From Methylovulum miyakonense HT12 (GTDB taxonomy: Bacteria; Pseudomonadota; Gammaproteobacteria; Methylococcales; Methylomonadaceae), in contig NZ_KB913025.1 of assembly GCF_000384075.1 (NCBI RefSeq), forward strand, positions 560,238-624,237: a stretch of 64,000 nucleotides of DNA, in the 5' to 3' direction. The notes under the pieces were generated by a model, which searched no databases, was not told where the DNA came from, and was given only the letters and a program-made list of their open reading frames with translations. Below, piece by piece: positions 33,533-42,469 of the stretch. The position numbers and the translations under genes were made by a program. The first letter of the stretch is position 1; every line of letters starts with the position of its first letter.

Positions 33533-33544
33533 GTTGTATACATA
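33533..33544 (+). promoter_or_regulatory. GTTGTATACATA operator, GntR/FCD type
   Basis: Shares TTGTTGTATACA with the site at 21151-21162. It begins four bases after the -12 GC, where a bound repressor would block the start of transcription. Confidence 0.65.
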
Positions 33545-33590
33545 GTTGCATTTTACTTGCCACTGCCACACCAAACAGCGGAGATTTGCC

Positions 33591-34262
33591 ATGCCATCCC
33601 TTGAAATCCATGCCGAACCTGAAGCCATCAGCATCAAGCTAGCTAAAACGGCTGTGGTCATGATTGATATGCAGCGGGATTTTCTTGAGCCGGGCGGTTT
33701 TGGGGAATCCCTAGGCAACGACGTTTCCCTGCTGGCAGCCGCCATCGGCCCTTGCAAGGCTTTGCTGGACGCGGTAAGGCAAAAAGGGATGCTGGTCATC
33801 CATACCCGTGAAGGCCATCTTCCTGATATGTCAGATGCCCACAAGGCCAAAGTGGAGCGTGGCGACCCCAGCGTGCGGATCGGGCAGATGGGGCCGATGG
33901 GGCGCATCCTGATCCGTGGCGAGCCAGGGCAAGACATAACCCCGGAACTGTACCCGCAAGCGGGGGAACCGGTCATCGACAAACCCGGCAAAGGTGCGTT
34001 TTATGCGACTGAATTCGAATCCATCTTACAAGCCAACGGCATTGAAGACTTGATCGTCTGCGGCGTCACCACCGAAGTTTGCGTACACACCACAATACGG
34101 GAAGCAAATGACCGGGGCTACCGTTGCATCGTACCGGGAGACTGCTGCGGCTCTTACATACCCGAATTCCACGAAATGGGCCTACGCATGATCAAGGCGC
34201 AAGGCGGGATTTTTGGCTGGGTGACTGATTCGCAGCGTATTTTGGCGGCAATGGGTGGGTGA
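33591..34262 (+). CDS. Second biuret/triuret-type cysteine hydrolase
   Basis: 223-residue isochorismatase-like hydrolase, paralogous to the product of 24461-25141. Catalytic Asp in VVMIDMQRDFLEPGG, Lys in IDKPGKGAFYATEF and Cys in VCGVTTEVCVHTTIREAND. It shares the IHTREGH and GRILIRGEPGQDI blocks but lacks the NKRWRS segment of the first copy and carries other residues there, so the substrate probably differs; triuret, biuret or a ureidoacrylate-like compound are candidates. GGAG lies eight bases before the ATG. A permease gene follows after repeat DNA. Confidence 0.85.
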   Translation: MPSLEIHAEPEAISIKLAKTAVVMIDMQRDFLEPGGFGESLGNDVSLLAAAIGPCKALLDAVRQKGMLVIHTREGHLPDMSDAHKAKVERGDPSVRIGQMGPMGRILIRGEPGQDITPELYPQAGEPVIDKPGKGAFYATEFESILQANGIEDLIVCGVTTEVCVHTTIREANDRGYRCIVPGDCCGSYIPEFHEMGLRMIKAQGGIFGWVTDSQRILAAMGG

Positions 34263-34289
34263 TATTTTTTAGTTTATAAGCCAGATGGC

Positions 34290-34351
34290 ATTCCCAAGCT
34301 GGGGCTGGGGAATGGGCGTCATGGTGGGCAAAACAGCATTGCCCACCCTAC
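34290..34351 (+). repeat. Two short REP hairpins of different families side by side
   Basis: ATTCCCAAGCTGGGGCTGGGGAAT (a diverged GTTCCCAAGC-family hairpin, 34290-34313) is followed by GGTGGGCAAAACAGCATTGCCCACC and CTAC (GTGGGCA family). They lie between the hydrolase and permease genes. Confidence 0.75.
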
Positions 34352-34421
34352 TGCTCTGCAATGGACGCGTAAAACCTACCGAATGTATTTTTAATTCAGG
34401 CATATCAACACAGAGGGCATT

Positions 34422-35975
34422 ATGACAACAACAGCAAAGGTTAACATTTGGACACCCGGGGACTGGAACGCCTATTTCGGTTTTGGCACCAACATTCTGG
34501 TCAATCTGCTGGTCTTGACCGGGCTCTTACGGTTCGTGCTGAAAATGCCCGATGAAATTGTCTTCGGCCGTATTCTTCCGGCGACCGGGCTGATGCTCTT
34601 TCTAAGCACGGTTTATTATGCTTGGCTGGCCTACAAGCTGGCAAAAGAAACGGGCAGGGATGATGTCTGCGCCCTGCCCTCAGGCATCAGTGTCCCGCAC
34701 ATGTTTGTGGTGGTTTTTGTCATCATGTTGCCGATCTCGCTCAGCAGCGGTGACCCTATCAAAGGCTGGGAAGCTGGCTTGGCTTGGGTGTTCATCCAAA
34801 GCTTTGTGCTGATGGTGGGCGGCTTTATCGCGCCTTTTATCCGCAAGGTCACACCACGCGCCGCCTTGCTCGGCACGCTGGCGGGGGTGTCCATCGCCTT
34901 CATCTCCTTACGCCCTGCCCTGGAAATGTTCATGACCCCAGTAGTCGGCGTGGTCTGTTTCGCCATTATTTTGGCAAGCTGGTTCGGCGGGGTGCGTTAT
35001 TTCAAAGGCGTTCCGGCTGGTTTGGTCGCCATTGCCGTGGGCACTCTCATTGCTTGGGGCTCCACCGCCATGGGCTTGAATTATGGCGGCATGAGTTTGG
35101 AGAATGTCACGGCATCTTTTGCTAACTTTGGTTTCTCGTTCCCGATCCCCGCCATAGGCCATGTTTTTTCAGGTTTTGAATTTTTGGGCGTGATCCTGGT
35201 GACGGCGATCCCATTTGGCATTTACGACCTAGTTGAAGCGATGGATAACGTGGAAAGCGCGGCGGCGGGCGGTGACAGCTACCCCACCACCCGCGTGCTG
35301 ACCGCCGACGGTGTGGTCAGCCTGGTTGGCTGCATGATGGGCAACCCGTTCATCAACGCCGTGTATATCGGGCATCCAGGTTGGAAGTCCATGGGCGGGC
35401 GCATAGGCTACTCCGCCGCCACCGGATGCACTGTGCTGGTACTGTCCTGGTTAGGCATCATCGCGCTGATGGCCTCGCTGATACCGGTCGTCGCCATTTC
35501 GCCGATCCTGCTGTACATTGGTATGCTAATTGGTGCGCAGGCGTTCCAAGAAACCCCAAGAAGCCACGCGCCCGCCATCATCCTGGCCTTGATGCCGAAC
35601 CTTGCCGCCTGGGGCAAGTTGCAGATTGACAATGCCTTAGGGGCGGCGGGCACCAGCGCCGCGACGCTCGGCTTGGACAAACTCGGTAAAGTAGGCGTGC
35701 TGTACCATGGCCTGGAAGTGCTGGGCGGCGGTGCCATCCTCGGCGGCTTGATGCTAGGCGCGATAGCCGCTTTTATTATTGAGCGCAAACTAGTCAAGGC
35801 CGCGATGTTTGCTTTGGCCGCGGCGGCCTGTACGTTTGTTGGCCTGATGCACGGCGAGGCCATCGGTTTCGCGCAATCGTTGCCCGTGACATTCAGTTAC
35901 CTTGCCGTGGCCGGTATCCTTTTCGTTTCGGCAAAATATGCCGAAATAGTGCCGGCATCCGCAGAAACCCATTAA
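34422..35975 (+). CDS. Xanthine/uracil permease-family (NCS2/AzgA-like) transporter
   Basis: 517-residue protein with about 12-14 hydrophobic segments. DVCALPSGISVPHMFVVVFV near the N-terminus and IPFGIYDLVEAMDNVESAAAGGDSYPTTRV correspond to the substrate-binding helices of the NCS2 fold, although the overall motifs are those of an uncharacterised subgroup. GAGGG precedes the ATG. It lies 160 bases after the second cysteine hydrolase and probably imports its substrate. Confidence 0.82.
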   Translation: MTTTAKVNIWTPGDWNAYFGFGTNILVNLLVLTGLLRFVLKMPDEIVFGRILPATGLMLFLSTVYYAWLAYKLAKETGRDDVCALPSGISVPHMFVVVFVIMLPISLSSGDPIKGWEAGLAWVFIQSFVLMVGGFIAPFIRKVTPRAALLGTLAGVSIAFISLRPALEMFMTPVVGVVCFAIILASWFGGVRYFKGVPAGLVAIAVGTLIAWGSTAMGLNYGGMSLENVTASFANFGFSFPIPAIGHVFSGFEFLGVILVTAIPFGIYDLVEAMDNVESAAAGGDSYPTTRVLTADGVVSLVGCMMGNPFINAVYIGHPGWKSMGGRIGYSAATGCTVLVLSWLGIIALMASLIPVVAISPILLYIGMLIGAQAFQETPRSHAPAIILALMPNLAAWGKLQIDNALGAAGTSAATLGLDKLGKVGVLYHGLEVLGGGAILGGLMLGAIAAFIIERKLVKAAMFALAAAACTFVGLMHGEAIGFAQSLPVTFSYLAVAGILFVSAKYAEIVPASAETH

Positions 35976-36036
35976 AACTGTCCATCTTTAGCCTTCCATC
36001 AAATAAACCGGATCAGTTTGATGCCCAAAAAACACC

Positions 36037-36070
36037 CTATGCGCCAGCTACCTAGCAATTTGGCGCATAG
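36037..36070 (+). terminator. Terminator after the NCS2-type permease
   Basis: CTATGCGCCA and TGGCGCATAG form a perfect 10 bp stem followed by GTTTT, 62 bases after the stop codon. Confidence 0.75.
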
Positions 36071-36270
36071 GTTTTACCCCAAACAATCAGACGCCATGAA
36101 CCCAAAGCGCTGGCCGACTTGCCACCGCATTAACCACATCCCCTTCCCCAGACATTGCTTAGCTTAAAACCGATTATGGTTTTGGCCTGTACCTCCCGGC
36201 CCGCGTCTCCAACCCGCACCCTTCATTTACCCCCGCGTTCCTTCAGACCCACACCCCACAACTTTGCACA

Positions 36271-36304
36271 ATCCGTCAAATGACTCATGAGTCATTTGAC
36301 GGAT
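36271..36304. promoter_or_regulatory. Perfect 34 bp palindrome upstream of the permease-kinase gene
   Basis: Each arm is 17 bases; the left arm is ATCCGTCAAATGACTCA and the right is its exact complement. There is no loop, so a dimeric regulator site is more likely than a terminator. It lies 163 bases before the gene start. A diverged copy is at 19895-19926. The rest of 36071-36466 contains no gene I can support. Confidence 0.75.
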
Positions 36305-36466
36305 AGCTGGCAAGAACAGGTTTTTATACAGTGGACACCTTCCCAATCCTTTAACCTAGGTACGTATGTCCCTATGGTTTTTTTGCGTAGATCCGCCACA
36401 TAACCTGGTTATTAGAGGGTATGCTTGGCAAGCAAAATCCTAGAAGTTTTTCGAGGATAGGGTCAA

Positions 36467-39400
36467 TTGGTTACAATTGGATTGTGTACGCCCCTACAAA
36501 AGCCCATGAAAAACAAAAATATCTACCAGAACATCTCAAAAATCCGCCGCGATTATAATTCATGGGTGGCCAACGAAAGCCTGGAAGACTACGCCCTGCG
36601 TTTCGCCCCGCGCAGTTTCCGGAAGTGGACGGAGTTCCAAGTCGCCAATACTGCATTTGGTTCGACTTCATTTCTCGTGTTGGAAGCCATCGGTGGCTTT
36701 TTGTCCATACACTACGGTTTCACCAATGCGTTTTGGGCCATCCTGATTGTCGGCCTCATCATCTTCATCACCAGCTTCCCGATCAGCTATTACGCCGCCC
36801 GTTACAACATCGACATTGACTTGCTGACGCGCAGCGCGGGCTTTGGTTATATCGGCTCCACCGTCACCTCGCTGATTTACGCTTCGTTCACGTTCACGCT
36901 GTTCGCGCTTGAAGCCTCGATCATGTCGCTGGCCTTGGAGTTGTATTTTCAAATCCCTATCGCCCTCGCCCATGTCATCAGCGCGGTCACCGTCATCCCA
37001 CTGGTGACGTTTGGGATCACCACCATCAGCCGGATGCAGCTATGGACGCAACCCGTTTGGCTGCTTCTGCTGGTCGCCCCGTACATCGCCGTCGTCATGC
37101 ACGAACAGGATGCGCTACTGACGGTGCAAACTTATTTTTGGATAGCGGGCAGCGGCGAAGGCTTTAATTGGCTGATGTTCGGTAGCGCCACCACCGTGGC
37201 GTTTTCAATGGTGGCGCAAATCGGTGAACAAGTGGATTTTCTACGCTTCATGCCGGAAAAAACCGAAAAAAACAAACTCCGCTGGTGGCTGGCGACCATC
37301 AGCGCCGGGCCGGGCTGGATCATCTTCGGGATGCTCCGGCAACTGGGTGGCGCGTTGCTCGCGCATCTTGCGATCCGCCACGGCATCGCACCCGAACATG
37401 CGCACGAACCCACGCAAATGTACTTGATTGCCTACAAAGAATTGCTGCCCAATCCGGAGCTGGCCTTGGCGGCCACGACTTTATTTGTCGTCATCAGCCA
37501 GCTCAAAATCAATGTCACCAACGCTTATGCGGGATCGCTCGCTTGGTCGAACTTTTTCTCACGCATCACCCATAGCCATCCTGGGCGGGTGATCTGGCTG
37601 TTGTTCAACGTCCTGATCGCCTTGTTGCTGATGGAATTTGGCGTGTTCGGCGCCTTGGAAAAGGTGCTGGGCTTGTTTTCCAACATGTCCATCGCGTGGA
37701 TCAGCGCGGTGGCGGCGGAATTGCTGATCAACAAACCACTGAAACTTAGCCCCAACATCATTGAATTCAAACGCGCTTACCTGCCGGATTTGAACCCGGT
37801 CGGCATCATCGCCACCTTCGTGGCTTCTATAGTCTCCATACTCGCTTACGTGGGCTTGTTTGGCGATTACGCCCGCGCCTTTTCGGCCTTCATTTCCTTA
37901 GGGCTGGCGTTTGCCCTAGTGCCTATCATCGCCTTTTTTGCCGGACACAAGCATTACTTGGCGCGTGACCGCAACAAGAAAAACCGCCACAGCCATAACC
38001 GCTGCGTGATTTGTGAAAACGAATTCGAGCATGAGGACATCGCCCATTGCCCCGCTTACAACGGCAGCATTTGCTCGCTGTGCTGCACGCTGGATGCCCG
38101 TTGCCTGGATGCTTGCAAGCCTGGGGCACGGCTGGATGATTATCTGGAACAATTTGCCCGTAAGTTCATGCCTTCACGCATGAACCTGACCGCCCGTCTG
38201 CGGCTGCTGCGCTTCACCTTGTTGTTCGCCTTCCTATCAGTGCTGACCAGCATTTTCATCGGCATCATTTATTACCAAGATTTGCTCACCGCCGAGGCAT
38301 CCCTACCCACTTTCCAATTGCTGTTGGCCAATTTCGTCAAGGTTTACACATCGTTGCTGGTGTTCATCGGTTTATGCACATGGTGGCTGATCCTGAATGA
38401 TGAAAGCCGCCGTGTCGCGCATGAAGAAACCGGCAGGCAAACGCAATTGTTGCTGATGGAAATAGAAGAACATGAAAAGACCGACGCCAAATTGGAACAG
38501 GCCATCAAAATGGCGGACACCGCGAACAGCGCGAAGAGCCGCTTCTTGAGCAATATGAGCCACGAAATCCGCACCCCCTTGAACAGCATCATCGGCTATT
38601 CGTACATTTTGCACAAAGACCCGGCCATCCCCGAACACCGGCGGCAAGCGGTGGACACGCTCAAACGCAGCGGCGAACATTTGTCGGCCTTGATAGAAGA
38701 TATACTCGACATTGCCCGTATCGAAGCCCGGAAATTTGAACTGAATTACGAGCCGGTCAATTTCCAGGCGTTTATCGAACATTTGGTGCGGATTTACAAA
38801 GCACAAGCGGAAGACAAAGGGTTGTCATTCCGCTGCCAAATCCTCAACACCTTGCCACAACGGGTACGCGCCGATGAAAAACGGGTCGGGCAAATTTTAA
38901 TGAACATCCTCAGCAACGCCGTCAAATTCACGCAAACGGGCGGGGTCACCCTGTGCATCGGCTATAGCGGCGGCGTGTCAACCCTCCAGATCATCGACAC
39001 CGGGCCGGGCATTGCCCCCGAACAATTGGACGCCATTTTCCAGCCCTTCATGCGCCTGAACACGACCACGGGCAACGCCATTTCCGGCAGCGGTTTGGGG
39101 CTGACCATCAGCAAAATCCTCGCCGAAATCATGGGCGGCGACTTGGCGGTGGCTAGCGAGACGGGCAAAGGCTCGACGTTTACCGTACGGCTATTTTTAC
39201 CTAACCTGGGCGCGGCCCCGGAAACCCTGCAAGAAGAAAACATCATAGGCTACCGTGGACGGAAGCAAAAAATCCTCATCGTTGACGACCAACCGGAACA
39301 CCGGGATTTGATGGTTTCCATCCTTGAACCCCTAGGTTTTATCATGGATACCGCCACCTCAGGTGCCGATTGCCTAAGCAAAACCCAGCGCTATACCCCT

Positions 39401-39862
39401 GATCTAGTGCTGTTGGATTTGACCATGCCGGACATGGACGGTGCGGAAACCGCCTCACGCTTACGTAAAAGCGGCCTGCTGAAACCGATCATCGCCCTGA
39501 GCGCCAACGCCTACCCCGCTGACCGCGCCTCAGCCATCCAAGCGGGCTGCAATGATTTTTTGGCAAAGCCCATACAAGTCCGGGAATTGCTGCATAAACT
39601 AAAGCTGCACACGGCGCTGACCTGGATTTGCCAAAACGATGAACCGGACCTTAGCGGCACCCAAGAAGAACCGTTGGAGTTGCCACCACCCGATGTCCTG
39701 AAAAAATTACAAGCCTTTGTGCGTATCGGCGATTTGCTGGGGTTAAACAAAAGGCTTGATGAATTGGTTAAAAATAACCCGGAGTACCGGCCTTTAAGCT
39801 TACGCATCAAGACCCTGACCAGTGAATTCCGCTTGGCGGAAATAAAGAAGCTGTTGGCTTAA
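36467..39862 (+). CDS. NCS1-type permease fused to hybrid histidine kinase and receiver
   Basis: 1131 residues in one frame. Residues about 35-500 form a 12-helix NCS1 (purine/cytosine permease-like) module (TEFQVANTAFGSTSFLV, VAFSMVAQIGEQVDFLRFMP). At 511-552 a cysteine-rich segment (CVICENEFEHEDIAHCPA, CSLCC) follows, then two more helices and a coiled coil. HisKA has its phospho-acceptor His near 699 (SNMSHEIRTPLNSIIGYS), HATPase has NILSNAVKFT, DTGPGIAP and GSGLGLTISK, and the receiver has its Asp near 983 (LVLLDLTMPDMDG). It looks like a transporter-derived sensor for a nucleobase- or ureide-like ligand. TTG 36467 follows GAGGATAGGG; ATG 36506 is the alternative. Confidence 0.93.
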   Translation: MVTIGLCTPLQKPMKNKNIYQNISKIRRDYNSWVANESLEDYALRFAPRSFRKWTEFQVANTAFGSTSFLVLEAIGGFLSIHYGFTNAFWAILIVGLIIFITSFPISYYAARYNIDIDLLTRSAGFGYIGSTVTSLIYASFTFTLFALEASIMSLALELYFQIPIALAHVISAVTVIPLVTFGITTISRMQLWTQPVWLLLLVAPYIAVVMHEQDALLTVQTYFWIAGSGEGFNWLMFGSATTVAFSMVAQIGEQVDFLRFMPEKTEKNKLRWWLATISAGPGWIIFGMLRQLGGALLAHLAIRHGIAPEHAHEPTQMYLIAYKELLPNPELALAATTLFVVISQLKINVTNAYAGSLAWSNFFSRITHSHPGRVIWLLFNVLIALLLMEFGVFGALEKVLGLFSNMSIAWISAVAAELLINKPLKLSPNIIEFKRAYLPDLNPVGIIATFVASIVSILAYVGLFGDYARAFSAFISLGLAFALVPIIAFFAGHKHYLARDRNKKNRHSHNRCVICENEFEHEDIAHCPAYNGSICSLCCTLDARCLDACKPGARLDDYLEQFARKFMPSRMNLTARLRLLRFTLLFAFLSVLTSIFIGIIYYQDLLTAEASLPTFQLLLANFVKVYTSLLVFIGLCTWWLILNDESRRVAHEETGRQTQLLLMEIEEHEKTDAKLEQAIKMADTANSAKSRFLSNMSHEIRTPLNSIIGYSYILHKDPAIPEHRRQAVDTLKRSGEHLSALIEDILDIARIEARKFELNYEPVNFQAFIEHLVRIYKAQAEDKGLSFRCQILNTLPQRVRADEKRVGQILMNILSNAVKFTQTGGVTLCIGYSGGVSTLQIIDTGPGIAPEQLDAIFQPFMRLNTTTGNAISGSGLGLTISKILAEIMGGDLAVASETGKGSTFTVRLFLPNLGAAPETLQEENIIGYRGRKQKILIVDDQPEHRDLMVSILEPLGFIMDTATSGADCLSKTQRYTPDLVLLDLTMPDMDGAETASRLRKSGLLKPIIALSANAYPADRASAIQAGCNDFLAKPIQVRELLHKLKLHTALTWICQNDEPDLSGTQEEPLELPPPDVLKKLQAFVRIGDLLGLNKRLDELVKNNPEYRPLSLRIKTLTSEFRLAEIKKLLA

Positions 39863-39882
39863 ATCCACAAAATAACAAGGCC

Positions 39883-39967
39883 GGAACAGGGTTATGAGCC
39901 GCTCCATAACGTTTTTAGTGCTTAGGGCTATATTTTGAAATGTTAATGGCGGGATTTCGAATCCCAT
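39883..39967. repeat. Diverged copy of the GGAACGGGTT/GGGACGGGG repeat
   Basis: GGAACAGGGTTATGAGCCGC, then CATAACGTTTTTAGTGCT and a GGGATTTCGAATCCC hairpin. Several mismatches relative to 33205-33290. Confidence 0.7.
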
Positions 39968-39981
39968 CGACTTTGCTAACT

Positions 39982-42162
39982 TTATTTGCCTTCGAGCGCA
40001 ACCATAACCGCGTACGCAGGAAGGGCCAAACTGACACTACCGTTTTCAGACTGGATGCCTTCTTCAACAATCCGCACATTTTCTTGCGCTTCATTATCCG
40101 CAGCCGGTGACGGGCTATCCAAGCGCCACACCCGCCAAGCCTGTTTTTGCGCTTGCACCGGGAACTGCACGGTGATTTTTTGCGCTTCGGCTTTGGCGGA
40201 AACGGCAGCTAAAGCCCAGCCTGTGGGAGTGCGCAAGGCCGCCAAGGTGATAGCCTTATCATTTGCGTCCAGGCTTTTCAGCAGATGGACATCGGCAGGC
40301 AACACTTGGTTGAGCATCGCCATTGCCAAGCCAGCCGGCCTTAAGCGCTGCGTATCGCCCAAGTCGCGGACGATGCCCCAAAGCTTGGCCAATCCCCGTT
40401 GGTTTCCTTGGCTTTCGACAAAGGCGTCGTATTGCGCCAAGGTGTACAGGCATTGCTTAGTGATGCCTAGGTTTAACGCAGTCAACAAGCGTTTGGCCAA
40501 GGCGGCTCCGGCGGCGGCGCTGGTGGTGGCGATGTCACGTTCCGCCGCCGGGGCATTGCCGCCCGTGGTATGCAGATTGGTTTCGTAAACCAGCAAATCT
40601 TTGCCTTGTGCCTGGGTGGCGGCGAGGGTCTCACGGAAAAAATCATCTTGCTCGAACAGCTTTTCCAACACCTTATCCGTGTCATCCAGTTTGAACAAAA
40701 AATACGGCGCGACGGCCAAGGCTTGGGCATTGCCGACGCCTGCGAGGTATTTCGCGGATAGCCACGGGTTGACGTATTGGCCATTGACGACCGTGTGCAG
40801 GGCAGGATGGTTTTTGGCTCCGGTCAGAAGTTGTTGGAAAGCGCGGGTGGCGGCTTCACCATGTGCTTGATAAGCCGGGATGCCTGCGGGGCGGAAAATG
40901 GGGTTCCAATTTTCGTTGCCGAATTCGACCAGCAGGTCTTTAAAATGGAAGGTGTCTATTTGCCCGCTTAAATAGCATCCGAGTTTTTGCAATTCATCAT
41001 CACCCATCGTCGGCGGCACGACCAGCCACGGCTGCGCATCCACATCATGCGCCAATTGCAGGAACTCTTGGAGACCATAGCTGAACGTGCTTTCCGCACC
41101 TGGGCGGTAGCGGGTCGCGCGTCTGGCATAAGGATCGGCGGTGCGGTTATCGAAGGTGTCGCCTAATTGGCCTTGCCAATCACGCAAGTAGCCAGGCCGT
41201 AATTTTTTCAGGGCGGCGACCAATTCGGGGCGGAACGCGCTGGCGGTGGTTTTGCTGGCGGCGCCTAATTCAATATCATCCAATAAGATTTGCCCGTGGC
41301 TGCCTTCGGCACGGAAACTTAAGGCCAGTGCCGCGGCTGCGCCCGTGTCTTGGACGGTGAACTCGCGTTCTATTTTTTGCCATTTATCAGTGGGCTGGAA
41401 AGTTTCCTGGAAAAACGGCTGGCCACCATTTAAGCGGCGGAAACCGACGCTGATTTTTGCGCCGGATGCGTTTTGTTTCAGCCAAAAAACCAGTTTCCAG
41501 ACACCGTTGACAGGCAATAATTTCCCCGCCCTATCACCTATGCTATCTAAATAAGACAACACCTCCACGGGACTGCCTGCTTCCGGTTTGAGGGCCAAAG
41601 ACCGCAAGCCGTGGCTATCCGGTCGTTTATCGGTGCTGATAGACAATTGCCCTGGCAATAAACCTTTGCCAAACCACCATTGGCTAGGCAAGTCTTGGTC
41701 GTTGATGCGGGTGAGGCTGACGACATCGCCTAGTTTTAAAGTCGGCGTTTCGCCTGCGGCTATAAATTCCGGCAAGCCTTGTTGGCCTGTAGCTTTGGAA
41801 TCGAAGATAACCCCTTGTGTGCCCGCACCTGCGCCACTGCGCACATCGTACGACGCGCCTGCCCAAAAACCATCGGGGCGTTTTGTCCATGCGGTGTCAT
41901 CGGTGAAACTACGGCCATCCGCTGTTTTCACGATGACGATGGCGCGGTCTATGATGCCTTCAAAACCGGGGTTTTTTAGGACATTGGCAGGGAATTGCGA
42001 CGCGCCCCACGCCGTCCATTCGCCTAGGTTAAGGCCTAAGCGCGGGACGTTTTTGGTGATGGCTTGGGGGTTGACTTGGTAATGGAGTTCCGGGGTGGCT
42101 TGTGCTGAAGGAAACCATAGTATGGCGAGGGTGATGATGAGCGCGTAACGGGTTTGGCGCAT
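39982..42162 (-). CDS. Secreted glycoside-hydrolase-like protein with carbohydrate-binding region
   Basis: 726 residues with a signal peptide (MRQTRYALIITLAILWFPSAQA). The first third contains beta-sandwich-like sequence (GKLLPVNGVWKLVFWLKQNASGAKISVGFRR) resembling carbohydrate-binding modules. The middle looks like a TIM-barrel glycosidase of the GH39/GH51 type, with FGNENWNPIF giving the NE acid/base pair and VYETNLHTTGG a candidate nucleophile Glu. The start at 42162 is chosen for the signal peptide. It lies at the edge of the polysaccharide genes and may trim or remodel exopolysaccharide. The exact family is uncertain. Confidence 0.7.
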   Translation of the reverse strand: MRQTRYALIITLAILWFPSAQATPELHYQVNPQAITKNVPRLGLNLGEWTAWGASQFPANVLKNPGFEGIIDRAIVIVKTADGRSFTDDTAWTKRPDGFWAGASYDVRSGAGAGTQGVIFDSKATGQQGLPEFIAAGETPTLKLGDVVSLTRINDQDLPSQWWFGKGLLPGQLSISTDKRPDSHGLRSLALKPEAGSPVEVLSYLDSIGDRAGKLLPVNGVWKLVFWLKQNASGAKISVGFRRLNGGQPFFQETFQPTDKWQKIEREFTVQDTGAAAALALSFRAEGSHGQILLDDIELGAASKTTASAFRPELVAALKKLRPGYLRDWQGQLGDTFDNRTADPYARRATRYRPGAESTFSYGLQEFLQLAHDVDAQPWLVVPPTMGDDELQKLGCYLSGQIDTFHFKDLLVEFGNENWNPIFRPAGIPAYQAHGEAATRAFQQLLTGAKNHPALHTVVNGQYVNPWLSAKYLAGVGNAQALAVAPYFLFKLDDTDKVLEKLFEQDDFFRETLAATQAQGKDLLVYETNLHTTGGNAPAAERDIATTSAAAGAALAKRLLTALNLGITKQCLYTLAQYDAFVESQGNQRGLAKLWGIVRDLGDTQRLRPAGLAMAMLNQVLPADVHLLKSLDANDKAITLAALRTPTGWALAAVSAKAEAQKITVQFPVQAQKQAWRVWRLDSPSPAADNEAQENVRIVEEGIQSENGSVSLALPAYAVMVALEGK

Positions 42163-42215
42163 AAAAGGCCTGTTGATAAGTGGTGGTACGTTGCGCGTAC
42201 CTGCTTTCACAAGAT

Positions 42216-42443
42216 GGGACGGGGCTTATTACCAATGCCGTTAAGTTAAGGGAAATGATGCCGTAGGAGCAGGCCATACCTGCGACAAGCACTCAAGGAA
42301 TTCGATGGAACACCTATTTGTTCGCGGGCATGGCCCGCTCCTACAACGCTTAACATAACGGCATTGGCTTATTACCCCGTCCTTAATGTTTTATCTTCCG
42401 TAAGGTCATAAAAACGTTAAGGGACGGGTTACAAACCCGTTCC
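42216..42443. repeat. GGGACGGGG/GGAACGGGTT repeat split by a MITE
   Basis: Left part GGGACGGGGCTTATTACC (42216-42233), right part GGCTTATTACCCCGTCC onwards, ending with GACGGGTTACAAACCCGTTCC at 42443. With the insert removed, GGACGGGG and CCCCGTCC form the hairpin expected for this family. Confidence 0.85.
42234..42365. mobile_element. 132 bp MITE-like element with 11 bp target duplication
   Basis: Ends AATGCCGTTA on both strands, followed by AGTTAAG and TGTTAAG. Internal palindrome GTAGGAGCAGGCCATACCTG with CATGGCCCGCTCCTAC. It is flanked exactly by the direct repeat GGCTTATTACC (42223-42233 and 42366-42376). It has no coding capacity. Confidence 0.88.
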
Positions 42444-42469
42444 AGCTAGGATCAAACAAAGCCGGGTAA

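Noticed and set aside
36071-36466. Sigma54 promoter before the permease-kinase gene
   Set aside because: No GG-N10-GC with a reasonable flank could be found; only the 34 bp palindrome stands out.
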